NCBI GenBank assembly: GCA_021186555.1
Contig: JAJKFL010000330.1
Span: forward strand, 26,713,444-26,777,443
Source of the DNA: Reticulitermes speratus
Lineage: Eukaryota > Arthropoda > Insecta > Blattodea > Rhinotermitidae
DNA length: 64,000 nt
Reading direction: 5' to 3'
Positions 49,578 to 61,112 of the stretch are shown in pieces. Positions within the stretch are counted from its first letter, which is position 1. Each line of letters starts with the position of its first letter. The notes below the pieces were generated by a model. It ran no database searches. It was not told the DNA's origin and was given only the letters and a program-made list of their open reading frames with translations. The position numbers and the translations under genes are program-made.

Positions 49578-52500
49578 TAAAAGAAAAAGAAACAAACTGT
49601 ATAATACATTTAAGTGTGGTCTACTTCAAAGCAAGGAGAACTGAGTATAAAAATGAGAATAGCATTCAATTCTTCTTCAAAACTTGTATGAGAATGCCAG
49701 AAAACAACATGACAATACTGCTAACAATCAGATGAAATGCCATTAACTACGTCAGAGAAAGAATGGTGCATAAAATATTTAGATGCTTTACTTTGTTCAA
49801 GTACATCATTTCATGAACACTCTTGAAAGCTGAAAGTCTGTTTCCATTACCTTTCTCAGTTCTTCCAGTATTGCACTGTTAACACCTTAAATTAAGCTGT
49901 GACTGCTTCCTTCAATGTCCTTTCCAATTCACTATTCACTATCATCCTATCATCTGATGTTACATAATCTTCGCAATTAACAGTATTAAATAAAGTACTA
50001 AATATATAAAGTAACACTGGACCCAGTCCACAACAGCGTGTTACTTCTTTCCCTTGCTAAATGTAACTTTATAAGAGTGTACACGCATGAACATCCTGAA
50101 ACTCTTGTAATTGTGTCAGAAGCAAAATTTAGCAGTTAACAGGTCAATATAATTATACTATACATATTTATTGTATGGCATGATAACTGGGATGCAAGGA
50201 ATGGCAGCCATACACAGTCATATTTGCCAATAGTGACAGCAGCTGTTAGGTGTGCAACAGTTGTGAAGGTAAGGGTGACAGGTGTAAATTTAAGCTTTGC
50301 ATGTCACTCAACTTCTTGTTCCTCCAACTGAAGCAACTTTAAAACATGTTAATGTTGGGTGCACAAATGCCAAATGCCTGGTCAACCAACCAGATTTTGT
50401 ATGGTGGCAATTAATATTTTCAGCACAATTATTACAGTTTATCCTTTCAAACAAAAATGTGTATTAATCCACATGCAGTGAGCAGCAAGCACCAGATAAA
50501 GGTGATGTACACAGGTATCTCCAGAATTGTGGGTCCTCAGTATGGAACTAAGTTCATGTCACCTACCTGGCACCTAGAATTTGAAGGCAGCCCCCAGATT
50601 TCAGAAAATTTGTGGACCCCTGTGTTAAGGCTAAAAAAGAAGGGAAAAAACATCCTACACCTCGTGGTCCACATATAAAAAAAAACAAATGCAAGGCGAA
50701 AAATTCTGACCAATTCTGCAAGTTCACAGGAATCATCAGATATATAAACTCCAATATAATGGTAGAAAAGATGAAAATGATATAGAGTATGTTAATATAC
50801 CACTGCTGCATGCATTTTGTTTTTTTTTTTAATATTCAATAAAACCTGAAAGGTGTAATAAATATTTTCCACGTACTTTAGTATGTATCACCAAAATGAA
50901 TCCTGGCAGCCTAAATCTTCTGTCAATAAAATCAAACCTGAATAGCTAACATTCCTAAGTATGTCACTAAAATGAAACCTCAAACCCCAGCCTTGGAGCT
51001 ATGAATATTTCTGTTGACCTTCAGTTTGTGACACTAGGAATCCTGAAAGTCTGTGTGTTTCTGTCACTAAAATAAAAACTCAAAGCCTAACCTACATAAT
51101 TTCAAGTTTTTATCTTTTGCCTTCAGACATCAAAGTCTGCTGTTGGTGGATTAAATGCTTGTGGTTTCAGTGGTTATGTCATGTACCTTGAGTACTACGG
51201 CTCAAGTTTGTGATTTTCTTCCATTGACAACCCGAATGTAAGATAGCATGAAATATATAAGACGTGAGAAGTACTGAAGATGTTAGATGACATACATATT
51301 ACATTTACCATTTTCATAGAAATACCGGTATACTGCTATGGTTAACAAATAAAAATATGTTGCAGTCATAATACATGAGGTTTTGTAAAATGTTGGTTCT
51401 GACATATGTTAGAAGAGAAGTATTATTCAGGACTACAGAGATAACATGAAACTTGCATGTTACGCTGTTTGTAAATCATGCATCTAATTTCTTTTTCAGC
51501 CAGCCAGATGATAGGGTATAACTCACTGCATACCAGAACATTAAAACCATGTTCACACTTTTGTAAGTCAAATTGTATAATCAAGATTCCTTCCATTGCA
51601 TGTATTCCTGCAAAACAGCAAAACACGCATGGCAGTTTGACAAGAAATGTGCTAGTTTCCAGCATTAAAACTTATGAAAATATCAAGGCACTTAAATACA
51701 AAACCTTTAAGACAAAACTGCAATGCAGTATAACCCTGAATTACAAAAAATCAATACTAGATTTCCAAACAGACAAAATAATAAAATTAGCACAATATGT
51801 AAAATGTGAACACCTCTGCACTAGTCAAAGCACTTGCATGCCTAAATATGCACAATAAGAAACACCAAGTACGCATTCATTTCGCAGTCTGTCTTATAAC
51901 AGGTCCATAGACTCTTCCACAGCCAGTTCTCCACAGATTGATCCAGTATTTCCTCTTTTGTTTCCTTAAGGTCATCCAGTAGCTGCTTACGTCTTCTTCC
52001 TCCACTTCCCGCCACTTCTATCTTTCCATCTTTCCTTCAATACGTGTTTTAGAAAGCAGTTCCTACGCAAGATGTATACAAGACGTTAAATTTCACACTG
52101 TGCTCAAACACCAGAGTTAATGCAGCTGTCAATGTAATCATGTACACATTTTTCTCAGACTGAGATAACTAACCAGCTCTGACGGCTTATTTAAAACACC
52201 AAGGAAAACGGATTATGCACGAAAGACGTGATGAGACTTTGGCAACGTAACGATAAATCCACATCCGTACTGGTATGGCACACTGGTATCCAGTTTGCAG
52301 TAGCTTTACAGGTAACTAAACAAATTAATACGGTACATATGAATTCAACAGCTTCATTCAGCTTCATCGTTCGAAACTCACGAGCTGGGATGGTTACTGA
52401 AACGGGTGGATGTCACACATCACTAGCTGAAATATGAAAACCACCATCACCGTATACGTACAATACACTCGCGCAATCAAAAGCCAACACAGTACACAAA

Positions 52501-53400
52501 ATAAATGTGGATAAAACCAATTTTGTTTACTCTCCCAGAAGTTGGCCCACCCTCGGGGATACAGTACATTTAATTGTGCCCGCCCAGCCGGTAGGGCCAT
52601 TACATGTAAACCCCCCCAGTGATCTACTATATGAGCTGAGAATGGACATACAGAGCTCTAACATGTTGGACAGTAAATAACTGGGTTTTATCCGCATTTA
52701 CTTTGTGCACTGTTACGTATTTGATTGCGCAAGTATGAAAATCAATATTCTGCAGTGGTAACTAAAGTGAGTTGTAATGTTAAACGTACGTGTTTCTTTC
52801 ACCCGATTCGTGTGCTCAATTCTTCGTCTGCAGCAAAACATATGTATTTTTAAGCCAACAAACCGTCGTACACCACCCTAACACCTTGCGACAAGTGTGA
52901 AGATTGATAGCGCTAAATCATGCATGGTGGGCAACATGATAATGACAAAATACGTTATTTTGTGAAGAAACAGTAAATTTCGCGAAAAGCGACCTCACGA
53001 AAAAACCTGACATCTACTGTAGAGACAATGGAATCACGAATAAGAGCGAGCGCAGGGACCTCTGCATTCGAACACAGAATGTGCGCGAAACATGGATGCT
53101 GCAAACAGCCTCCACAAAGGGAATGACACCTTTTGCCCATCAAAGGCTAACCATATTCACATGGGGCCTTAGCCAGACGCGACTGGAAATCGGCACGGCA
53201 GCCCGTAAACAAAAGGCGACCTAGTGGGCGCAACGAACTGTGGTTACTTGTAGAAGAACCTGGCAAGGTTTTCCTCAGTTGTGGGGCGAATACCAGGGTA
53301 TAATTAAAAAACAGGGGGCGGTCCGCCATCTCCACTAATCACGGTCGCCTTCAGCGTACGCGACTCTGGACTCAAACCCCATGCCATCCATCCATCCTTC
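49578..53400. other. upstream region of SCYL2, first noncoding exon not located
   Basis: No coding exon supported. The 5' leader of SCYL2 is probably spliced to the acceptor near 49577. A candidate donor reading GAAGAC|GTAAGCAGC on minus lies near 51985, in a locally less AT-rich stretch, but other sites are possible. 50510-50640 is a repeat copy. The remainder is unassigned. Confidence 0.35.
50510..50640 (+). repeat. SINE-like repeat, family D (body fragment)
   Basis: GTGGGTCCTCAGTATGGAAC, CATGTCACCTACCTGGCACC and TTTCAGAAAATTTGTGG align with the inverted segment 5760-5870. The head is missing. Confidence 0.6.
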
Positions 53401-53440
53401 CAACGGCAGTCCTCCTTCCAAGCCAAAGGTTGTTGCCAAT

Positions 53441-53634
53441 GGCGTAGCTAGGTCTGTGTGTCAGGGTGTGCAATAACAATGGCCGCCCTTGACAGAAATT
53501 ACGCTCTTTAAAAACCACAATTATTTATTTAATTTTTGTCTGAATAATTTAAAATATGTCCTGTGAAAATATTTTTTTTTTTTACTTTGCTGCCTGGGGC
53601 GTCCCTACCACTTGCGCTGCCCTAGCTATGCCCC
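53441..53634. mobile_element. candidate short MITE
   Basis: GGCGTAGCTAGG at the left is mirrored by CCTAGCTATGCCCC at the right, about 190 bp apart, with an A/T-rich middle and no open frame. Similar GGGGCATAGCTAGG-type ends occur on short hAT-like elements in insects. Target duplications were not resolved. Confidence 0.45.
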
Positions 53635-55341
53635 TACCCTCAGCCAAGCCAGGAAAGCAGTTAGCACAATCAAAATCCCCCATTACAGTTGTAAGGCTCC
53701 CTTGCCACAGCCCACCAATGCCTCTCATGTTGAGAAATGGCTAATGGACCAATGGATGTCAACTTATACAAGGCACAAGTCCCTGCCTTTATTTAGCTTT
53801 CTGGTTGGTTGGCTGGTGGAACTAGCTGATGCTGTACAAGGAATCAACTGGCAGATCATATCAGATGTGTGGCTCCAAATGAAGAACAGGATTATGATAC
53901 TGTGCTGACAATTCAAACCTCTCATACTCCTTGTGGTGACGGATAAGGCACAATGACAGAACAACTGACAAGTGGAATCTTTGAGTCAAGTCAACACATT
54001 TTTACTATGCAGGTTTCTCAGGATTTACAGAACTTAAATTAGCAAATACAGGCTGCAATCACAATTCTGAAATTATGCTTATTTGACATCACATTCATCC
54101 AATATATCACAGGACTGTGCCTTTCACATACACTTTCAGGCTGAAATCCCTTACATTGCATACAACAAACTTACATTTGAAGTTACAATTAGATTTGACA
54201 ATTACCAATAGTTTATACAAACTTAATATTCTTCATTACTGCTTCCTTAATTTTGAGGTCTGATCCTGAAACAAATAAGATAAACATATTTTCATTTCCT
54301 GACTGTAACAAACAATGCCACAGGCGGCACACTGAAATGTTCATGCCATATTATCAGTGCAGTCTATTACAGAGGAAACATTAATTTAAAATCACAAATT
54401 CAAGTTTCATTCTGAGCATTCTCTGTCAGTCTGTACTTTTCCAAAATCATAAGCCTCAAACTTGGTAATGGACTATATGTTAGCTGTAGTAACATGGCAC
54501 TGAAGGCATTCCATAAGCACTTCTCACTACCAAAAGTTTGTTAATAATGTTTTTATCAAAATGATCTCAATTTTCCAAATGCCTAAACTCAGAGATACTG
54601 CAGAGGTTTTTAAGCACCATCCAGGACTCAGCAGACCAGTTGTCATGTCAAAAGTTAGTGCTATAGCATAACTCTCCTACTGTCAATGTTTGCATCATAT
54701 ACTGAAATGTATCTTCTCATAAACCTGTAAGAAAACTCTCTGAGATTAACTTCATACAAAAAGACTGCTGTTTCAAACACACATGCATCTGGCAGACATA
54801 CATGAGTTTTAGGTACTGACAGTGAACAGTTTCAGTTTCAACAGCTGTGCTACAACTTCAAAACATAAGACATCAATCCTTTGCACACAAATTATGCTTG
54901 AATCAGATCGGTCTCTCATACTTCCTTTCTCCCATATTCTTTTCAAATCTCTGATTTTTGTGGACCTTAGGTTCGAAGACCTATATACAAGGAAAACAGC
55001 AATCTGAAAATTTACAATTAAGCATTAAAAAATGTTAAATTGTAACTTCAAACTGGTCCATAATGGCAGTTAGTTTCTGGACATATTATGTGTCTGAAGT
55101 CAATGCACTGATAATAAACACCTTTAAAAACACCAATACCAAATCTCATCCAAAACTTAGCAACTCCAGTTAAACCTACTCTAACCTACTCTGTCACATC
55201 TGCCAATGTCACCACATACTTATTACTAATCAACAGACACAATCCGTACATAGGTCTACAGATGACAACCCCACAAAGAAGATGTAATGTCTCTTAAATT
55301 CCACTAATAACAAAACTCACATAAAAAAGGAATGGTATAGT

Positions 55342-55815
55342 TTACCTTCCTGCTTTCCCATATGGGTCTAAAATTCCACTTCGTTTTCCTTTTCTGTTCA
55401 CAAATTTCTTCTTGCCTTTGGTAACTGGCCTCCCAGTTTTTGTTTTCCCAACTGCAATCAATTTCTGCTGTTCTAACTGTTCCTTCAATTGCTTCTCTTT
55501 CATAAGCTTATATTCCTTATAATTGGAGCCCAGGTTTTTAGGTGGTTTAGCTCCAAGCTTGATAGCTAGAGCTACTTTAACTTCCTCCTTCTTCTCTGGT
55601 TTAAAACCTGACATTCCAAATTTAAAAACTTCATAACGAACTTTCTTCATATCCAATTCTTTAGTCTCTATTTTCTTGTCTTTCATCTGGTCTACATAAG
55701 CACGTCTTACGTTAATACCCGTCTTTTTATTTTTATGGACAACTACTTGGATATTACGAGCGTCTACATTCTGCAATTTAGAACATCTTGTTGGAATATA
55801 AGCGAGCCCTTCCAT
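55342..55815 (-). CDS. C1orf131: C1orf131-like protein, DUF4602 family
   Basis: 157 codons from ATG at 55815 to TAA at 55344-55342. Two in-frame stops lie just upstream of the ATG, which supports this start. A CTTTCAG acceptor at about 55839 suggests a spliced leader. The family is a nucleolar small-subunit processome component. Visible hallmarks are NIQVVVHKNKK (about residues 21-31), RYEVFKFGMSGF (about 80-91), and the most conserved stretch ALAIKLGAKPPKN (about 103-115). A Lys-rich linker and SGILDPYGKAGR follow. It is shorter than the human protein (about 290 residues), mainly at the N-terminus. The last codon and stop read AGG TAA, where AG|GTAAAC is also a good splice donor. Relatives continue past this glycine-rich motif, so the real C-terminus may lie in a downstream exon. 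It is divergent from XRCC2. Confidence 0.8.
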   Translation of the reverse strand: MEGLAYIPTRCSKLQNVDARNIQVVVHKNKKTGINVRRAYVDQMKDKKIETKELDMKKVRYEVFKFGMSGFKPEKKEEVKVALAIKLGAKPPKNLGSNYKEYKLMKEKQLKEQLEQQKLIAVGKTKTGRPVTKGKKKFVNRKGKRSGILDPYGKAGR

Positions 55816-56953
55816 TGCTGCTCATTAGAACCTTCTTCTGAAAGGAATGTTTATATCACGCACAAGTTTTTAAAACTATGTATATCCAACTATGTATCAG
55901 TTGCACTCATGTGCTTTCCTATAATTCCTTTAATGGCTCTGCTCGTGGCTCAAATTATATGGCGTAGTATTATTATAGTGAATAAAGAGTTGTACAGAAC
56001 GTCACTCTCCGGCCTCCTTTAAGGCACTGTCACGGCACACGGCTGGGAGGAATGACGAAAGAGATGCCAATCCTCCGTTAAAACGGCAGGCTACGTGGTA
56101 AGATTTTAACTTGGTGCCTCCCATATACAAAGTAGCGTATGCAATACTCATTGGCTCACAATTCGTCGCTATAGTCTCAGCCACTGTCAGCGTTCTTAAA
56201 CTATACATCAAATACAACACTCTCTTCGTAGCCAAAGACGGAAATCAATACCAAAAAATTCACTCACAGCACACACACAACGATTCTGAAAATTATGTGG
56301 ATTTTACCGACTACACACGCATTCCACAAAACACGTGGGAATCAAATCCACATACACGTACCTCATTCACATATTTCGTACTACAGACTTTGGTATGCCT
56401 GGTTACTAAGCACGCCAACATAAGAGCTTTCCAGCCCCAAGTGAAAATTCCCTCCGTCACGCATTCACAAGGTACCACATCATGATTAGACTTCCTACTG
56501 CATTTAGAACCGATGGACAGGAATGGTATACACAGCTACTCTAAAAATATACTGTATATCCTTTTGCTGCATAGTGAGTTCTTGTCGATGTTTCCTTTCA
56601 GTACCTAGGTGGCTCATTAGCCTTGAGTGGGAAAATCACGCATCATGTTCATTCAAGAGAGAAATTTGAAACACGAGCGACTTTTCTACCTAGCCGATAC
56701 GGTCATGCGCGTTGACACCCAAGTTTGTATAAATGGGAAAGGAAACGTGAAACATGTGCGATATTTCTCCCAAGCCGATACGGTCCTGCGCCATATTTCA
56801 CACCCCAGTTTTGTATAAATCTCGAAGGCGGTAATGCTGTGACAAGTGCCCAATTGCAGGTATTGCGGACATACATTTTGTACACTACTGTAATACACAA
56901 GACAGTCGAATGGTTTCATAGATGCTTCTGTGTACTGGCTCTGCAGAGTTAAA
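55816..56953. promoter_or_regulatory. shared intergenic region of C1orf131-like and XRCC2
   Basis: 1.1 kb between two divergent start codons, with no coding exon recognised and more CpG than most of the window (for example around 56030-56110 and 56690-56800). It should hold both promoters or a bidirectional one. A CTGCAG acceptor at 56945 may mark a spliced XRCC2 leader. A tandem duplication at 56668-56820 lies nearest XRCC2. Confidence 0.5.
56668..56820 (+). repeat. imperfect two-copy tandem repeat upstream of XRCC2
   Basis: Copies at 56668-56734 and 56749-56820 share GAAACA.G.GCGA, a T-rich link, AGCCGATACGGTC.TGCGC, then CCCA.GTTTGTATAAAT. Conservation is highest in the CCGATACGGTC block and in TATAAAT. 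Each copy looks like a promoter module. That is inference from position and content. Confidence 0.7.
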
Positions 56954-57792
56954 ATGGACTATCAGTACAAAGCAGAAACTGGAGTACAGTTATTAGCAAG
57001 GCTAAATACTAGACCGAATTTGAATAGTTTAAACGACACACTTTTCCCTGGTGGTGTAAACTTGGGAAATGTCATCGAGATAAGTGGTGATTCTGGATGT
57101 GGTAAAACTACTCTTATAACCCAGTTTCTGGTCAAGTGTTTATTACCCAAGATTTGGAATGAATTTGAAATCGGTGGCCTTGGTGCTGGAGCAATTATTG
57201 TGAACACAGATCATCACTTCCAAATCCTAAAGCTAGTTAGTATGATGGAATCTCTGTTGATGAAGTGTCAAGAGTCTGCTAACAACGAAACTAAATTTCC
57301 AAGGTACATTGACGCCAAAAGAATAGAGGGGATTATTAAAGAGTCGTTATCAAATTTAATAATCCTAAATTGTTATGACAGTCTGCAGTTATTTGTCACC
57401 TTCCACTCTCTTTCCAATATATTGTCTTGTAATGCAAACACAAGTTTAATCATCATGACAGTTTGTGTGCATATTACTGGCAAGATGCTGCTGCTGGTGG
57501 TGTTCGTAAGATGGATTTATATCTAAAGAAGACTTTAAAAGCTCTTCAGTCTTGTACTGAAGAGTACAAAGTTGCAACAGTGTATACAAAACAAACTCAT
57601 TTTCAGTCCAAGGTTCGTTTTACAGATGACTGTACTGCCACACCTGGGCTAGGCAACATTACCTACAAGATCCAACTGAACAGAATAGAAAGCAAGGAAA
57701 CAGATTTGTTTTCTGCAGAAGTAAGCACGCCAGTCAGTAAATATATCCATCAATACACAATTTCAGATGAAGGTCTTATGTGGGTCAAGTAA
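56954..57792 (+). CDS. XRCC2: XRCC2, RAD51 paralogue (single coding exon, one-base frame break)
   Basis: Homologous-recombination repair ATPase-like protein of the BCDX2 complex. From ATG 56954: an N-terminal AETGVQLLARLNTRP segment (residues 7-21), Walker A GDSGCGKT at residues 45-52, NLIILNCYDSLQ as the Walker B-type strand (about 132-143), and TSLIIM at 163-168. One base is missing right after that ATG codon (57455-57457). In the following frame the match resumes as SLCAYYWQDAAAGGVRKMDL and runs to SDEGLMWVK and TAA at 57790-57792. 839 nt plus one gives 279 residues, essentially the usual vertebrate length (280). Given the same one-base defect in two other genes here, sequence error is more likely than a pseudogene. 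No intron interrupts the coding part. Confidence 0.92.
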
Positions 57793-57846
57793 GGCTCATT
57801 TTGAAGCAAGGGTGTTTCCTTAAAACAAACTTTGGCATGCATATAC

Positions 57847-57852
57847 AATAAA
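57847..57852 (+). terminator. polyadenylation signal AATAAA for XRCC2
   Basis: Canonical hexamer 55 bp after the XRCC2 stop codon. Assignment rests on position. Confidence 0.6.
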
Positions 57853-58189
57853 CATGTTATTTTCAACTGTTTTCTATGTGAACTAATCTGTAACATGCAA
57901 CTATCACTGAAGTACCATAGATCTTATCATGTATTTGTAATGATACTCTAAGTGGACAGAAGGTAATTTTGGTATGTGAGATTACAAAAATATTTTGAGA
58001 AATTAAAATTACATTAGGCTAGAGTATAATAACATTATCTCATTTATAATGAATTCTGGTATGTACTTTATTTGAATATGTAATATTCAGTGCGTCACAG
58101 TTAAACACACACAATAAATTGAATGGGCTGTCATTGTGTATACTGTTTAACAAACACATCATTAATAAAGAAAAAAAGTAAAGTTGTCC

Positions 58190-58395
58190 CTGAGCACACT
58201 GTAGGGCATACCTTGGCTGATTTAATCCCAGAGAATGAGCCCCCAATAGCCATTCAGTAAAAGGCCAGGGGTGGGCCCTAGAACCAGGCTGAACATTTTG
58301 GAGAGAAAACTCCTTTGCCTCTGCCAGGAATTGAAGCACAATTCCCTGGTAATCCATCCTGTAGCTCAGTCACTACACTGACTGCACCATCAATT
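58190..58395 (-). repeat. tRNA-derived SINE, family C
   Basis: On minus from about 58395: a head with TAGTGACTGAGCTACAGG (box A-like) and GTGCTTCAATTCCTGG (box B-like), a body with GGTTCTAGGGCCCACCCC, and an end reading GCTCAGGGACAACTTTACTTT. It is the most complete head of this family in the window. Confidence 0.7.
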
Positions 58396-58536
58396 TTCAT
58401 AATTAATGTCTGTATTGTCACTACAAGGCAACACATTCATTACACTTTATATTCACCGTGCATCTTTGTATAATTGATTATTTCTACCAACAAATGCACC
58501 AAGACAAGTTTGTCACTGTTTCTTTATTGAAAGAGT

Positions 58537-58580
58537 GCCCCAATACGTATTTCGGCAATTATATTGCCATCATCAGGGGG
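58537..58580 (-). ncRNA. hammerhead-ribozyme-like motif, left terminal repeat
   Basis: Inverted copy of the motif at 61069-61112, with the same CTGATGA, stem II GGCAA/TTGCC, GAAA and TACGTA. Hammerheads are known in Penelope-like terminal repeats; cleavage here is not shown. Confidence 0.65.
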
Positions 58581-59438
58581 TTTTTTAGTGAGTTGTTACA
58601 TAGACCAATTCTTATGTTACGTCATAACAGTGAGTCAATAGTTGTTATTACCACTTCATAAAATTTGTATAATTGTTGAGTTGCTAAAAGTTATTAAAAT
58701 TAACAGTAAAATCGAGTGGTATATATAAACTATTTGCTGTAGTATACTTTATTAATTAATTAATGGCATCGTGGTCCTATTTTCCGGTGTGTATTCCAGT
58801 TATGTTAAAATATACATATAATTAGGGTCATGACGATTGCTGTTAACTATATTGTGTATATATGCTTCCATCAGATTTCAGGTTGAGTGTGGACATACCT
58901 GTGTGTGTTTTGCTGTTAGGTCGGACCTCCTTCCTTCGTGTCTGCGTGGTCTGTGGTATTGATTTTTGGTGTGCTATCGTGTTGTCTCGCTACGCATGTG
59001 CTGTAGGCTTGGTTGGGGTTTTTTTTTTATGAGATTGAAAAGTATGTTCTGTTCCCCTGGTTGCTGTTCGGGAATTAATGTACCTTTTTGATAGTAGTCA
59101 TGTATATACACATTTTCTAGAATATTCATGTGGCTGTCCTTCTTACATGATCTTACTAATGTCATAATCGAATTGATGGGTCCAAATTCATGTCTATTAT
59201 TCAGGACATGCAGGGCATAAGCGATTTTGGGTCATTTGTTTTTATGTACCTGCAATGTTCTGAATAACGGGCTTTTAAATGTATACCTGTCTGTCCAATA
59301 TATTGTAGGTTGCATGTCTTACATGATAAACTGTATATTCCACTATTCTTGTGTCTGTTTTTTATTTGTTTTCACGTAGTATATATTGTGTGGTGTTTCG
59401 GACTTGAAAAGTTATGTGTAAATCGGTATTCTTGAATA

Positions 59439-60204
59439 CCGTATATTCTCGAATCTAATCTGCACTTTTTTTTTTACAGTTTTAGAGGGCTAAAAAATCA
59501 GATTGCGGATTAGATTCGCGGTCTAGAGCTGGATTTTGGAAAAATGATTGAGCTGCTGTACAATATAACAATAACGTAATTAACGTAATAAACAACGTAA
59601 GAACAATACAATACAATAATCTATTATTTTATTATTTATTATTATAATTTATTATTCATCAGACTCGCCGTCATCACTCATAATTCGAGGAATGTTCAAA
59701 GATCTGGCCTTCTTTATCGCCTCCTCGCGAGTAGATCATAACTCACAAACAGTCCAGTCTTGCGTCTCTCTTGAAAAAACGTGAAGACTGCATCATCAAT
59801 TTCAGGAAATCGTCCTTTCTTGGGTCCAGTGAATTTCCTTCGTGACGCCTCACACCCGCTGATCGCTTCAGGTGTCCCTCTTCCATAACTACGGTACACG
59901 ACAAATTGGAACAAGCACCTCCCACGTTTCAACAACTAAAGATCAGCTGGCTTCAGACGAGATTGCGCACGTCTGTTGAGAAAGGCCCCGCCTCTATCGG
60001 TATGACTCATCGGCCACAGGCGTAGCGTCGGATTTTAACGCATTGGTAACATCCAATATTATTCAATCAGTCGCCCCGTGGGCAAGGGGTGGTTGAAGGA
60101 AAGGTGCGGATTAGAATCGCGAACTAACTTTTTTTCGTTTAAGAAGTCGCCAAAAACTGGGTGCGGATTAGATTCGGGTGCGGATTAGATTCGAGAATAT
60201 ACGG
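59439..60204 (-). mobile_element. 766-bp TA-flanked DNA transposon, copy 2, inside the Penelope-like element
   Basis: Same ends as 41021-41928 in opposite orientation, with TA at 59437-59438 and 60205-60206. It splits the Penelope reading between AIHKVT and the endonuclease segment, so it came later. Relative to copy 1 it lacks about 142 bp, removing nearly all of the helix-turn-helix (MEEGHLK joins directly to the SG.EASRRKF segment). It keeps KKGRFPEIDDAVFTFFQERR and FVSYDLL. Where copy 1 has a stop after AISG, this copy has Cys. Confidence 0.88.
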
Positions 60205-61068
60205 TATGTTAGTGACCTTATGTATTGCAGGATTGTGATATTCGAATATTGCCCATTTTTGTTTCTGTTTTATTTGTGAATTGCTTTTTGTTTTGTTTTG
60301 TATTTTGTTTTCAATCCTTCGGTTTAGTTGTTCAATCATTTGTGTGGGGTATCCGTTGTTCCTGGTTATTTGGTATATGACATCCGTTTCTTTTTGTTGC
60401 TGTTTGTGTTAGTGGTAATTGGTATAATCTATTAAATAGGAACCTATATGCCGCTAGTTTATGTTGTGTTGGGTGGTTGGACTTATAATGTATTGTTGTG
60501 TCCGTTGTAGGTTTTCTGTATATATCAATTGTTAAGTTATTTGGTTTCGTGTTATGAGTAGATCAAGGAAACTTATTGTCGTGTTTTCTTCCATAGTTAG
60601 TTTAAATTGTAAGTTATCGTTGATGTTGTTCATGTATGTTAGAATTTGATCTGCATTAATTACTGTGTTATCGTATATGATTAGTATGTCGTGTACATAT
60701 CTATTATAATATGTGATGGGTTTTGTATCTAGGATATCCTTTAACAGTAGGTTTTCGTGGTATTGTAAAAAGATTTCAGATATTAGGCCAGATATGGGTG
60801 ATCCCATGGCAACACCTTTGTTGGGTTTATAGTATTTGTCATTGAATTTTAAGTAATTTTGTTTAAGTATAGTGTCTAGGGGGGTACAGGCTTGGGTTAT
60901 TAGTATACTACAGCAAATAGTTTATATATACCACTCGATTTTACTGTTAATTTTAATAACTTTTAGCAACTCAACAATTATACAAATTTTATGAAGTGGT
61001 AATAACAACTATTGACTCACTGTTATGACGTAACATAAGAATTGGTCTATGTAACAACTCACTAAAAA

Positions 61069-61112
61069 ACCCCTGATGATGGCAATATAATTGCCGAAAT
61101 ACGTATTGGGGC
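61069..61112 (+). ncRNA. hammerhead-ribozyme-like motif, right terminal repeat
   Basis: CCC, CTGATGA (61073-61079), stem II GGCAA (61081-61085) and TTGCC (61091-61095), GAAA (61096-61099), self-complementary TACGTA as a minimal stem III, TT, then GGGG pairing with CCC. It fits the three-way minimal hammerhead layout reported for Penelope-like elements. Secondary structure was judged by eye only. Confidence 0.65.

Noticed and set aside
52490..52640. SCYL2 promoter from locally GC-rich sequence
   Set aside because: The GC-rich phrase looks repeat-like, and no donor there clearly pairs with the leader acceptor near 49577.
56002..56485. Overlapping frames in the C1orf131/XRCC2 spacer as small genes
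   Set aside because: They fit a promoter/leader region better; no conserved motif and no splice partner.
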